Positions 44,597 to 55,683 of a DNA stretch of 64,000 nucleotides are shown here, in pieces. The notes beneath the pieces were generated by a model. It was given only the letters and a program-made list of their open reading frames with translations, was not told the DNA's origin and did not search any database. The stretch is from Pseudophaeomoniella oleicola (lineage: Eukaryota; Ascomycota; Eurotiomycetes; Phaeomoniellales; Phaeomoniellaceae), in assembly GCA_003868215.1 (NCBI GenBank), contig QWDQ01000015.1, positions 62,001 through 126,000 on the forward strand, given 5' to 3'. A program made the translations under genes and the position numbers. How positions within the stretch are numbered: position 1 is the first letter of the stretch; each line of letters begins with the position of its first letter.

Positions 44597-46568
44597 CTAG
44601 ACTTGGCCGCTGTTGATCATCTTCTTCCTCAAGTAGTCCTTGTATTGACCAATGCTACCATCCCACCTCTTGACAGTCTTGTTCTCACAAACCATAATAT
44701 CCTTGGCAATCTTGTCGAGCAATCTGATTCAGTCGTTAGTGCATGTAATAAATAAAGGTAGATCGCATTGCTTACCTGAAATCGTGGGACACCACTACAA
44801 CACCGCCGGAGAAGGCATTGATGGCATCAGCCAACGAATCGATAGTAGGAATATCAAGACCGTTGGTGGGTTCGTCGAGAAGAAGCATGTTAGGGCTTTC
44901 GATGGCCAAAAGAGCAAAGACAACTCTGCTTCGTTGACCCTCGGACAGAGTACCCATAAGGGCAGTCTGTGACTCTCCAGACAGACCGTATCGACCGAGT
45001 TGTTGACGCCAGAATTGATAATCCTGAGACTTCTCCGAATACTTATCACGGACGAAGTCCAGAGCGGATTTCGTAAGATCTAGTTGCTCAGCGGAATGCT
45101 GGGAGTACATTCCAAGCTTCAAGTGAGTGTGACGACTGACGGAACCTTTGGTCGGTGAAAGCTTGCCGGTCATGATACGGAGCAAAGTGGATTTTCCGAC
45201 ACCGTTAGGCCCGACAAGAGCGGTTCTGGAGTCCATGTCCACACCAAAGTCGAGGTTCTCGTAGAGATTGTCCTCCGTGTTTCCAGAATATGAAAAAGTG
45301 ACGTTGTCAAACGACAGCACAGGAGGTGGTAGTTTTTCAACATCAGCGAATCTGAAGGAGAAAACTCGGTCTTGATGAACTGGTTGGATGAACCCATCTG
45401 CTTCCATCTTATCAAGAATCTTCTGACGAGACTTCGCTTGTCGTACCAAGTTGGCGTATGTACCGGCAGAAGCAATAAACTTCTTGATGTGGGCAATTTC
45501 TTCTTGTTGCTTAGCGTACGCCTTCATTTGATTGGTCTCGTTCTCCGACCGAGTCTTGGTATAACTGTCGTAGTTACCACCGTAGTACATCAGCTGCTTC
45601 TCTCTCATGTCAATCATGTTCGTGCAGACACCGTTGATGAAGTCCTGGGAATGGGACACGAGAATCAACGTCTTTTCCCACTTCTTCAGGTACTCTTCTA
45701 ACCACACACACGCTTCCAAATCCAAGTGGGCAGTTGGATCATCAAGGAGGAGTAGAGACGGCTTGACGAAAAGTGCTTTGGCGAGGGCAACACGCATACG
45801 CCAACCACCAGACATGTCTTTAGTCTTCTTGTTAATGGTATTCTTGTTGAAACCGAGACCGGTCAGAATGAGTGATGCTCGGGTGTGGAAGGTTGATGGA
45901 TCCATTCCTTCCATGCGCTGGATATAGTTAGCAATCTAGCCGAGGGAAAGCCCTTTTGAAAAACATACATCGTAAATATCAAGCAGTAGAGGCGATTCAG
46001 GTCCATCTCTCTCAAGGATCTCCTCTGCATGCTTATCCAACCTCTCCAACTCTTTCTCGGCTTGGTTGACGACCCATTCCAAAGCACCCATTTCGCTTGG
46101 GGCTGCACCTTCGTTTAATAGATAGATATCAATTTGTTCAGGAATAGGGTATTCTCTCTTGTCGATGGCTTTCAGAAGTGTAGACTTTCCGCATCCGTTC
46201 TCACCGAGAAGGCCGTATCTTCGACCGAAGTTGAGCTCAAGTGTAGAATCTGTGATCAAAACCTTGCCGTGGAACACCAACGATGCAGATGTAACTTTAA
46301 CGTCGCGGCTGGACTCGAGGGAAGCGAGCACACCGGTCGTGACACGATCTGAGAGACCGTGCTTGTCCATCTGCGCCGTCAGATCCTTGATCTTGTCCAT
46401 CTTCTCAGCATTAGTGGCGGCTTCATCGCCAGAGCCTGGAAGTGGGTTGCCGTCCCCATCGAGCAAAGCGTCATCACCATTGGCGCCTTTGGACTTTGCA
46501 GCCTTCTTTCCCTTGCTGTCGGCGGCGCGCTTAGCCTGACGGGCTGCTTTTGACGCTGAGACAGGCAT
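44597..46568 (-). CDS. ARB1: ABC-F ATPase Arb1 (ABCF2 type)
   Basis: Three exons from ATG at 46568 ([20 protein letters not shown]) to a stop at 44597, about 620 aa. Two ABC ATPase domains without membrane segments: NBD1 Walker [14 protein letters not shown], signature MSGGW and Walker [19 protein letters not shown]2 Walker [13 protein letters not shown], signature LSEGQ and Walker [12 protein letters not shown]. The linker contains the conserved [22 protein letters not shown]. Arb1 is needed for 40S and 60S ribosome biogenesis and shuttles between nucleus and cytoplasm. The NBD1 Walker B has Asp in place of Glu; I believe yeast Arb1 has the same, so it is likely normal. The last short exon supplies the usual tail ([21 protein letters not shown]). 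Confidence 0.93.
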
Positions 46569-47102
46569 GGTGGTTGATAACTAGGGAGTGTGGTTGATGT
46601 AGAAATGAAGGTCTGAGAAAAATGTGAAATGCGGGATGTTTGTGGTGGGGGGATTTTCTTATCGATTTGCGGCGGCCCCGATATACTTTTCAAGAGGGTG
46701 GCGGTTAAGTGAAAATTCAAGAAACAATGAATACCTGAAAAGACAAGAATATAATCAAAAGGAATCTCGTATAAGTATGGCCCCTTCGGCTTTCCTTTTC
46801 GTCAGGATGTCTAGATATGCACTGGTGAGCAATAAATCATAGAGGCTCTTGCGGTGTGTGTGAAGAAGGGTATGATATGTTGTAGTCTATTTACGACGCA
46901 AATCATTTGCCTTTACGCTGGTTGGGCGCCAATTTTATCTTTCGAATCTCAGCGAATCAGTGCAGCCACACGTCATTTGGTCTCACTGTGCCTGGTACAC
47001 CAACAATGTGATTACATCTGACTCATTGAAGTAGCAAAATGCATGTCTCATGTATTCATTGTCGTGCAATAATCTGGATGCTGCATGATAACAGCTTTAT
47101 TC
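46569..47102. other. Intergenic region, Arb1 promoter
   Basis: 530 bp holding the Arb1 promoter and the 3' end of the ATP-grasp gene. No gene is seen. Confidence 0.5.
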
Positions 47103-48617
47103 CTAGCAAGCGAACATCTTCGTCGTTGAAACGTTGACCCTGCTCCAGCGATTCCCTGTCACAATAGCTACGAGAAATCGTCCCGGCCAGTAGACATGGT
47201 ACAACCACCACCAAGGTAATGGATCCCAGAGCTCAAACGTACCATCTTTCCACAGCAAAACATGCTCCACGAAGCAGAGTGCTTCCTTGACAAAGTCCTG
47301 AACCGTCAGCTTCGACATAACAAGTCGGAGTAGAGGGTGCAAGATGAGCGTAACCAGGTCATGACCGATCCAATAATAGCCTCTAGTTCCCGGATGAGCA
47401 TATGCAATTTCATGTAGCCCGCTGTGCTCATCGCTCTGTCCATCCGCACCACTGATACCGTTTATTGTAGGCGTCAACGCGCTCAGATACCCATTCGTCA
47501 AATCCTGTGCTCCCTTTTCTCCGTCAAAGAGAACAACGGCAGTATGAGCCCGTGGATTGCATTCAATTGGGAGTATTTTATGTTCCAGACCTAGTTCCGT
47601 GACTCTTTCTTCGACTAGAAAGTCGAAGGAAAGATGTCCAGTAAAACCAGTGCCGGCGCGCGCTGCAAATTCACGGGTGAAGTTCAACATTGCCCTCGTC
47701 AAGCCAGAGTCCCGAGGCAGTGACTTGTAGTGCATTAGAAGCTCCGATGATGGGCAGGCAACGAAAACTTTCACATCCCCGTCGATGACGATGGAATGAG
47801 TACAGTACTCGTCTCCATTGACATACTGTTGAAGAACCCAGGGCGCTGATTTGGAGATTTTGAGATCCGAAACATGCTGATAGGTCTGGCTCATCGTCCG
47901 CCTTGGCAGTGTTGTCCAACTGGCTCCTCGTGAAGCATCATCGACGCCTATGGTCTTCATGATGTATTTCTTCTTCTTCGTTTGCGCTTGATTCAGTATG
48001 CGATGGACCGCAGCCCTTGACCTTACTTCATGCGTTTCTGGAACTGGTAGACCGATGCTTTCTGTGTGCCGGATGAAAGTATCTTTCTCGTGGAGGATTG
48101 CAGTAGTTCTAACATCGTACTGTATGCATCTACATGTGGTCTTTCTTTCGAGGTGTTCCTTTGCTTGGCCATCTTCTACAGCTGATGCGACACCGGAACA
48201 GCTAATCCAGAGTTCAACATTCTCTTGGGAGACAACGTCCAGCAGGCCTTGTATGTAGGCAGTCGCACCTTTGTTCTCAGATGGCTTCTCAAGCCGGTAG
48301 AAAGTGTCCAGAGCTTTCGATACACGTCCTGCGACTGGTACTCCATACGGTTCAAAGTCTGCTCCTATGACTCGATGCCCCGTCTGGTAGAACGCTCTCG
48401 CTATCCGCAGGCCTTTGGCCATACCAACCCCCGTGACGAGCACGGTCTTGGGTTGGAATGTTTTCGAGCGCCGTATGCGCCTTCTGAGGCCATTCTGTGG
48501 TATGACAATTTGAGCAATGTAACTGAAGAACAGGACAAAAGTCGAAAGCGGTAAGCAGATTAGGGAGAGAATGACAAGGGCCACATTCTGCGAGAGATGG
48601 AGCGTGCGGGGAGGCAT
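47103..48617 (-). CDS. ATP-grasp ligase, membrane-anchored (MysC-like)
   Basis: An intron-free frame of 504 aa starting at ATG 48617 (MPPRTLHLSQNVALVILSL); the frame continues further 5' but has no ATG there. A hydrophobic segment at about 10-37 (ALVILSLICLPLSTFVLFFSYIAQ) is a likely membrane anchor. Then come a nucleotide-binding-like preATP-grasp region (KTVLVTGVGMAKGLRIARAFY) and the ATP-grasp core: KYIMKTIGVDD, PWVLQQYVNGDEYCTHS, and the metal/phosphate motif PIECNPRAHT. In mycosporine pathways an ATP-grasp enzyme (MysC) joins 4-deoxygadusol to an amino acid. That role is inferred here from the cyclase and O-methyltransferase genes nearby; the sequence itself shows only the fold and the intact ATP site. 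Confidence 0.83.
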   Translation of the reverse strand: MPPRTLHLSQNVALVILSLICLPLSTFVLFFSYIAQIVIPQNGLRRRIRRSKTFQPKTVLVTGVGMAKGLRIARAFYQTGHRVIGADFEPYGVPVAGRVSKALDTFYRLEKPSENKGATAYIQGLLDVVSQENVELWISCSGVASAVEDGQAKEHLERKTTCRCIQYDVRTTAILHEKDTFIRHTESIGLPVPETHEVRSRAAVHRILNQAQTKKKKYIMKTIGVDDASRGASWTTLPRRTMSQTYQHVSDLKISKSAPWVLQQYVNGDEYCTHSIVIDGDVKVFVACPSSELLMHYKSLPRDSGLTRAMLNFTREFAARAGTGFTGHLSFDFLVEERVTELGLEHKILPIECNPRAHTAVVLFDGEKGAQDLTNGYLSALTPTINGISGADGQSDEHSGLHEIAYAHPGTRGYYWIGHDLVTLILHPLLRLVMSKLTVQDFVKEALCFVEHVLLWKDGTFELWDPLPWWWLYHVYWPGRFLVAIVTGNRWSRVNVSTTKMFAC

Positions 48618-49111
48618 CCTTGCACCGTTCCAGTTAAGCGATCGGCCTGCACGGGCGTCTAATTGGCGACAATGCAAGATCGCTCTCTCGCTATTGCGGC
48701 TTAAGCAGGAGCAACGCGCTCTCGAACTAGCAATATCATGTCCCAAACAGAAACCAAAAAGGTGGTCGAACAACACATTGCACGCTTTGCGTTTGGGATG
48801 TTTTCACTTTTTGGACGTGACCAGTGGTGTTCAGGTGTTTTCGGTCGGCTCATTCAAGCTACGTCATTACACAGCTGCAACCCGTAATCGGCAGTCGTTG
48901 TACCGTAAAGACTACATAATAATTGCACGGTAGACGAAGTCTTGAAATCATAGATATTTGCATCATATTACTTGAGAAATTGTCTTTTCAGAAAATGTAT
49001 GTCAAGTCATGTCCAGCAGTGTGCTTTTAAGGCTAGCTCTCGTCAATTCCAACCCTTCTCTTCCCAGGTCTCATCGATGCGACAACCGTACACCATGGCT
49101 GTAGTACGCAT
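48618..49111. other. Gap between ATP-grasp and methyltransferase genes
   Basis: About 490 bp between two minus-strand genes; it holds the ATP-grasp promoter. Open frames here lack features of protein. Confidence 0.5.
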
Positions 49112-50334
49112 TCAGCTGCCCTCCGTGGGCTTTTGAGCGTAATGGACCGTGATAGGCATGTAACGATGCTTCTTCGCATCCCGAAGAGATGCCTTACATC
49201 GGACCACAAAGAAGTCAACTTCCTCCTTCGTCCAGCCGAGCATCCGTGTAAAGAATCCAGTACAGCTGGCCGTGAGGGTCTCATCGGAGTCATGAATCAG
49301 ATAAAGACCAAGCTTTTGCATGCGTTCATCATCAGGTTCCAACCATGGTCCTAATGGCCATTTGTACTCTTCTTTCGTTATGTTAACGAAACCCGTTGTC
49401 TCCAACATATCGTTGAATTTGGTGTTAGCTGCGAAGTCACAACCTGCCTTCTCGCCGGCCTCAACCATCGTGCGGCCCCATTGCATGACCGGGTCCTCAT
49501 CTGAGCTACTACCATCGTCACAACGCAGAGGAAGGGTGTGCTCTTGCAATTCTATCCAGCCGCCGGGTTTCAAGGCTTCAAACGCACGCTCGATATACCG
49601 TGCCCAGTTCTTCATTCCAAGGGTCAAGAACCGACTATGGATGAAATCCATGGGTGGAAATTCCCAGGCTCTTTCGCTTTCCGCATCATCCACGAAGAAG
49701 TTACAATTTGGGGGTACCCAGGTAGGCTGAATCGGGGAGAGATCGGTTCCAATGATCTTACAATTTGGATGTTGGTCCGCGAACTCAATGGCCCATATTC
49801 CTGTTCCTGTACCGACGTCGAGGGCATTCTTAATGTGATCGTCGTCCAAGGGAGCCCTGTAGAGCTTGTCGCTGAGGGTCAAGACCCAAATCTGGTGCTG
49901 GAGATCTTGCCGACAGTCGTCAGCATGTCATCATGTGCGCAATGCAGGGATCAGATGCATGTCAAGAGACTGAAAGAGGTACTTACCTAGTCTGTCGGCC
50001 TCCTGTTCATCGTTTGGCATATTATACTTGCCTGCCTCATAGGCATGATACCGCCGCCCATGCTCAAATTGGTAATCCATGATTGAGGACGCGAGAGTCT
50101 CGGTGATCCTGAGAGCATGTCAACAAACAGGACACGACAGCTGCATCGAACGATCCAGTGAGTCCTTACGAGCTTGTGTCCGTACCTAGAGTCGAATCTG
50201 TTTCGTCTGCGTCCTAATTAAAAGGCCAATCAACAAGGCATACACAAGAGAGCGATAGCGCGATCCCTCACCTCCGTTGATCCTGGTGAAACCCTCTCGT
50301 GCTCTTCGACAGTCAACTCCTCAGACACCGCCAT
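49112..50334 (-). CDS. LaeA-like SAM-dependent methyltransferase
   Basis: Four exons from ATG at 50334 (MAVSEELTVEEHERVSPG) to a stop at 49112, about 330 aa. The start is acidic and low-complexity; exon 3 carries YQFEHGRRYHAYEAGKYNMPNDEQEADRL, the standard lead-in of this fungal family. The SAM-binding motif I is ALDVGTGTGIWAIEFA, followed by IIGTDLSPIQPTWVPPN, motif IV-like FIHSRFLTLGMKNW and a late PGGWIELQE. This group includes LaeA, a global regulator, but also many pathway enzymes whose substrate is not known. It lies between the ATP-grasp and cyclase genes in the same orientation, so it could modify the product or act on a regulator. Which of these is true cannot be told from the sequence. 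Confidence 0.87.
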
Positions 50335-51276
50335 GCTTTTGGCCTACCATTTTTACACTTGCATTCAAGCGAGAAGACGGAGAGCAAATCGAGCAAAGAT
50401 TGGAGAATTAAACAAGAATGTGATGAGACCGCAACATGGACATTCTTATCATTGTACCACCACACCCTCGGAGGTCGGTTAAACGACCATGTGGTGAGGT
50501 GGTACCGCTACTTCGACCAGGATGGTAGAGAGTATACACGCCTCCATTGGCAGTATGCCTCTGCCGAACGCGCCGCTAAGGTCCTCGTTTGCAGTAGTAG
50601 ATCTCGCCTTATAGGCTCGCGAACCAGTAGACGAACTGCCAGTTGCACATTGTAGAGCGCGTTGCGATGTGTTATTGGTTCACAACGATTAACCCGATCC
50701 AAAGAACATGGATGGACGACCCGCGGCACATCAGGGAATTGTGTGCACGAGAGTCGCACCAGTCACATGAACCCACGGGCAGATTTCCATGTTCTGCTAA
50801 TAAAATCCAGACTTACTGCGGCCGACTCATTACTGAAGTAACTACTAACCCCCTTTTCTTCCGAGAGAGAGAGTGTGTGTATGTGTGTTGATATTTGTTG
50901 CTTTTTTGTATTCCTGGTCAAAGGTAATATGCCATCATTTCCGAAGCTTTTGACATGTATCGTAGTACACTCGGCTCTCGTCGGCAAATCACATAAAATA
51001 AAGGCGGCGCTATGCCGTTCTGTATTATTAACTACCTGCCTAAGTAGGCAATAAAAGGCAAGTCTGTCGCAAGGTACAGCCAATATAATGCTTGCAATTT
51101 AACAACGACTCATCGTATATGTATAAGTGGTATCTACCTACCTAGGTAAGGTAGATAAGTTAATGAACTTTGCGATGGTTGTTTATTTCGTAAAGCAGGT
51201 AGAATACAGACACAGCTTTTTTGGGACATGTCGGTCTTGCCCTGGAATTCTTTTCTCTCCTTCCAAAAACAGGGTT
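50335..51276. other. Intergenic region, methyltransferase promoter
   Basis: About 940 bp between same-strand genes. It contains TACCTAGGTA at 51139-51148 and a short run of related CTACCTAC words. No gene is seen. Confidence 0.5.
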
Positions 51277-52962
51277 CTATGCACGAGCACCGTTCGTGAA
51301 TCCATCATGACCGTTTGTTAACCCCTCGTCAACTTCATTGATAATTACATGTTCCTTGAGCCCATCCAGGACGTCAACACCATCAGTCACTGGCTTCAGG
51401 TAGTCTTTCACGCCGTTCGTGTGATTGAGGGAACCTGCTTTTTTTGCTGCTTGCTGGATCGCTTCAGTTTCGTTGTGATTGCGTTCCGTGTAGCCAGTGT
51501 CACTTGCGTCGACGAAAGCTTCTAGACCTTCGCCATTCCTAGGAAAACTCTTCAATATCTCCTTGTGGCGTCGTAGTGCCCGATTCATTTCCGTCTCGCT
51601 GACATCATTTAGGAAAACGCAGGAGCCGAGGGGATTTGGTACGGCAGCCCTTAGTAACCCATCTCTCGTCTTCATGATCGCAGCTGTCCCCTTGGCCAGA
51701 ATCTCCTCATCGAATTGATGATGATCCATAGACAGACCCGCCCGAGAGAATAAGTCAAGGATTCGCTTATGTTCCTTGTCACTTAGTAGACCACGCATGT
51801 TCGCTAACGTGGCCGAGTAAGCCATGTCAATGGAGATCGCGTGTCCATGGCGCAGCGGTGTCTCAGGCACAAGTTCATGCAAAGGTGACCATCTGTTTCA
51901 AGGTCAGCCCCGGAAAGACATAGCGGTAATTTGCCTTACGTATGACCGTATGCGATGACTCTATCGAGCCCGAGTTCGTGTAGGTTTGGGCTTTCGAGCC
52001 TCAACATCTCGTAAATGGCATCTCTGTTGATCTGCACAGAGTGAGCGATGGTCTTTCAAATGGGGTTTTCTGTAGTACCTGATCTGCAGCATGCCGCACA
52101 TCTGATGGCGCACCATCTGCTCGGCCGAAGGCGGTGTCGATCAATTGCTCACAATATTCATCAAGCAAGTTGAACGTAGAGAGGTGGGCGCACGAAGAGA
52201 TCTTGATCAGTTCAGCGAATCCATTTCGGATTTGTGCCTTGGGGAGAGAGCGGAGGAAAGAGAAGTCAAGAAAGGTGTGAATCGGCGCATGGTATGCCCC
52301 TAGTCTATTCTTATAATTGCCGTAATTGACAGCGACCTTGATGGATACCGAAGCATCGATGAGGCCTATAACAGTTGTCGGCACTCTGATGTAGTTGGTG
52401 TTGCGACGATAGCTTGCACAGGCGTATCTGGAAGCAGAGAGAATTAGCCTTCCGCAATTTCGTGAAAATATATTGTGCGCTGGAAGGTCAGAGTGCCTTG
52501 ATGCGATCTCGGCATTGGTGGGTGTTCATTACCCAGCAACGTCGGTTACGAGCCCACCACCAACCACAAGTACAGGTTCCTGTGGGCAAATCAGCGTGGC
52601 TCAATGTAGCTGTCGAAGTACAAACTACAGACCTTTCGGTATATTCCAAACTCATTCATCGAGTCCACAATGCTCAAGAATGTTGGAATACTCTTGGCCT
52701 TCTCACCAATCTTTGTCTGGTGGATCTTGAAGGTGAGATTATAATGACGAAAATAGGCCTCCATCTTCTCGCCGTATAGACTGTAGACATTGGCATCGGT
52801 CACGGCGAGGACACGGCCCCATGTATCGTAACAACGCGCGAGGTCCGGATTCTTGAGGTCGAAGACCCCATCAATAAACGTGAAATCATAATTAACGACT
52901 TCAACCCCTTGGACCTTGAAGCCCGAGGTGGTCTCTCTCACAGATGCCTTCAGGTCTGACAT
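51277..52962 (-). CDS. Sugar-phosphate cyclase, DDGS-like (dehydroquinate-synthase superfamily)
   Basis: Five exons from ATG at 52962 ([20 protein letters not shown]) to a stop at 51277, about 465 aa. NAD-binding and active-site blocks are intact: [57 protein letters not shown] and the metal-site region YGHTWSPLHE...[13 protein letters not shown]. The N-terminal block ([23 protein letters not shown]) is that of sedoheptulose-7-phosphate cyclases rather than shikimate dehydroquinate synthase. Within this superfamily, DDGS makes 2-demethyl-4-deoxygadusol for mycosporines, and EEVS makes epi-valiolone; the nearby O-methyltransferase and ATP-grasp genes favour DDGS. The C-terminal 80 residues are a low-complexity fungal extension. 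Function is inferred from family and neighbours. Confidence 0.86.
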
Positions 52963-54697
52963 TTTCTGTTGAAACTGAAGCTCTCACCAAAATTGAACGA
53001 GCAAATGAAATGGAGAAGCTTATCTAGGAACGAGGTACGAGAAGCAGAAGACAAGGAAAATGGCAAAGAGCTTGAAGTTATAGGCGGCCAATGGCATCGA
53101 AAGTGAGATATCCCACGAGTTCAACCTATTGGTGGACGGTATCTGAGAAGACAATCAATTGCGCAATGACTTTTGGATCACGTCAACACATCCCTTGACT
53201 TAACTCTGGACCCAAGCCGTGAAGTGGAAAGGGAAGAACGACAGCTTTAGGCTGCATAGGCGCGGAATTCTGGACCGATGGAGCTGGCCAGGAACAGGAC
53301 CTCCATTGGGAAAAGTCAGAGAGGTTCGAGACAACGCTTCGAAGCAGAATGAAAGATCGATAAGCTTTGGACATTATATAATACATGGAGAAAACCGCAA
53401 GCAGAGTGTACAGTGTTCGATAGACTCGTCGATAGCAGCGAACGGCAAGACCGTGTCTCAGCTATCTACCCGAGTAGGATACTGGGAACCCATATACACG
53501 GTTCTGCACCCAAATGGCATAGCATGTTCGAAACTTGGAGAGCTGTAGGCATCTACCCGTTGTGGAACCTGTCCAAGGGGGTTGATCTTTGGCGACATAC
53601 GCTGAGATCTATGGAAGATATCGGATACAAGCGTTGGGAGATCAAGGTACAGAGATAGAGTTCGAGATGTGCCTTTCGTCGATCCGTTCTCGTCCACGTT
53701 GCTTTTACTTCATTACCGCGGTACCTTTACTCGGCCAATGATGGGAATATGGTTTCTGGATGCGTGAATGGGTTCGATGTTTAATTAGTAACAGGGACCA
53801 AAAAAAGAACTACAAATGCATCGTGCGCGACAACTTGCAGGAAGATTGTGGATTGGTGTTTCTTCGTTCCTTTTTTCATGACCTCAAACGATCAACATCT
53901 AACTCTGAGCACAACATGATCCTCCAATTAGTGGACAGGTGTAGGAAGTGCCGTGAAGTTGAGCATGTCAGGATATAGTAAATGTAATAGAGATGAGGTC
54001 GAATGACAACATGACTTCTGTCGTTGATATTTTGAGTCATGACGTTGACTAATCTATGAGTAAGTAGTCGCATACTAAGGTACGGTACTATGTAGAACCT
54101 CTAGTACAGTAATTACTAATGATAAACGCCGTAACGTTACCTAGGTAGGCAATGAACCCCTCATCTTGTGTCCCGTAGAATAGGTACCCCGCGCCTTCGA
54201 CTTACAATACTTACAATACCAGGTAATTAGAGGCGGGAAAGGGAGATTCTGCAAACGTTGATGTAGTTCATTATCTCGCTACCACAACACACGGAATGCA
54301 GTAGCTCAAACAATAGAGATTCCACACTGCTCTTTGCTCTTTGCTCCTCCTTACTCCTGAGAATCCTCATCAACCGCCCATTCTGACGCACTGCTGATCA
54401 CACCTGTAGCCAAGTCCATGCCGCACCTCGTACCCCACCATATATCAATGATTCATTAGCCGTCTCGTCATTCATTGTTTGCCCTTCAAATCCCGATCTC
54501 CACATCCCGCGGGGGCAGTCGGAGAGTTACGCGAGGGGTCGCTCGTACCTGGGGCTTGTCAAGAAAGCTTGACGTTTACCAAGGGGACCAAGGCAAAATT
54601 GTATAGAAGTAGTATAATAGGCGCTGGTGGAAATTGCAATGTAGATGCTAGATAGAAATTCTTTCAAAATCCCTACCGTTGCAGTTCGTCGAGCGTA
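52963..54697. promoter_or_regulatory. Divergent promoter region, cyclase / O-methyltransferase
   Basis: 1.7 kb between divergent genes with no supportable frame. It contains TACCTAGGTA at 54138-54147. Several STRE-like AGGGG words occur, but not more than chance would give. Confidence 0.45.
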
Positions 54698-55683
54698 ATG
54701 CATACCCACGACGGCTCTGTGGGCCAGAAGAAGACACCATATGCGAAGAAGGATCCAGATGGTGTAAGCATACTTCCATCATTGTGGTGGTTCGGGAAAG
54801 AGGAAACTGACGATCCTGCAGACGCCTTTCTTCGACGATGGACGCGAGACTCAGTTACTCGAATTCATATATGGACTCCCACAACTAGAGCAGATCAGAG
54901 GATCACCACAAAAGGTGTTAGAAGCAATAAGTCAATATGCAGAAAAAAGATACCTCATGAATGTCGGTGCCGAAAAGGGCAAGATCGTGGCAGACTTGAT
55001 CCTTGAAAGAAAACCAGAGATCATGGTAGAATTCGGTGGCTACGTCGGCTATTCTGCCATTCTGTTCGGCGATGCTGTTCGGAAAGCAGGTGGAAAGAGA
55101 TACTACAGCCTGGAGCGCAATCCTGAATTTGCCGGTGTCATCAGCTCGCTGGTCGACCTTGCCGGGTTACGAGACATCGTCAAGGTCGAAGTCGGCCCCA
55201 GCGATTCATCCATAGACCGACTACACAAGAGCGGAGCGATAACCAAAGTCGACTTTCTTTTCTTTGACCACTACAAGCCCGCATACCTCACCGATCTCAA
55301 GCTTTGCGAAAGTCTTGGCCTTGTTGAACCCGAGACAGTAATTTGCGGCGATAACTGTATCTCCCCAGGTCTGGTGACCCTTTTTCGGCCCCGAATGCGG
55401 CTAACGATTCCTAGGGAACCCACCATACCTTAAATACGTTCGGAGTACGGTCGCAGAAAAGAAGGAGAACCTGGAGAAGGCTTCGTCTCATGGATATGCG
55501 CTGGATGGGTTTGAAAAGCGTTCAACAGATCAATACAAGGACAAGATGGGTGATGAGAGACCAAATCTAGAAGCTCCAGGGAATCCCAACCTAGTGTACG
55601 ACTCAAAGATGATATATAGCTGGGAACCAACAGGAGAACCAGACGGGGTAGAGGTTACCAGGTGTGTTGATGTGATGGCATAG
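54698..55683 (+). CDS. COMT-like O-methyltransferase (MysB role)
   Basis: Three exons: 54698-54763 (22 codons), a second from about 54832 to 55370, and a third to TAG at 55681-55683. The junction reads DPDGTPFFDDGRETQLLEFIY, the standard entry of this fungal family. Motif I is IMVEFGGYVGYSAILFGDAV, with an acidic residue after it (YSLERNPE). The metal-ligand motif FLFFDHYKPAYL and the later CGDN match catechol O-methyltransferase, so it is Mg-dependent and SAM-using. Total about 270 aa. In mycosporine biosynthesis an O-methyltransferase converts demethyl-4-deoxygadusol to 4-deoxygadusol; the divergent cyclase makes this the likely role. The first exon was placed by the frame match at the GTAAGC donor. 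Confidence 0.85.

Noticed and set aside
45720-45765. DDPT in place of DEPT in the first Walker B of Arb1, considered as a broken ATP site
   Set aside because: I believe yeast Arb1 has the same residue; all other ATPase motifs are intact, so this is probably normal for fungal Arb1.
52963-54697. STRE-like AGGGG words in the cyclase/O-methyltransferase promoter
   Set aside because: About four copies in 1.7 kb is what chance predicts for a 5-mer on both strands.
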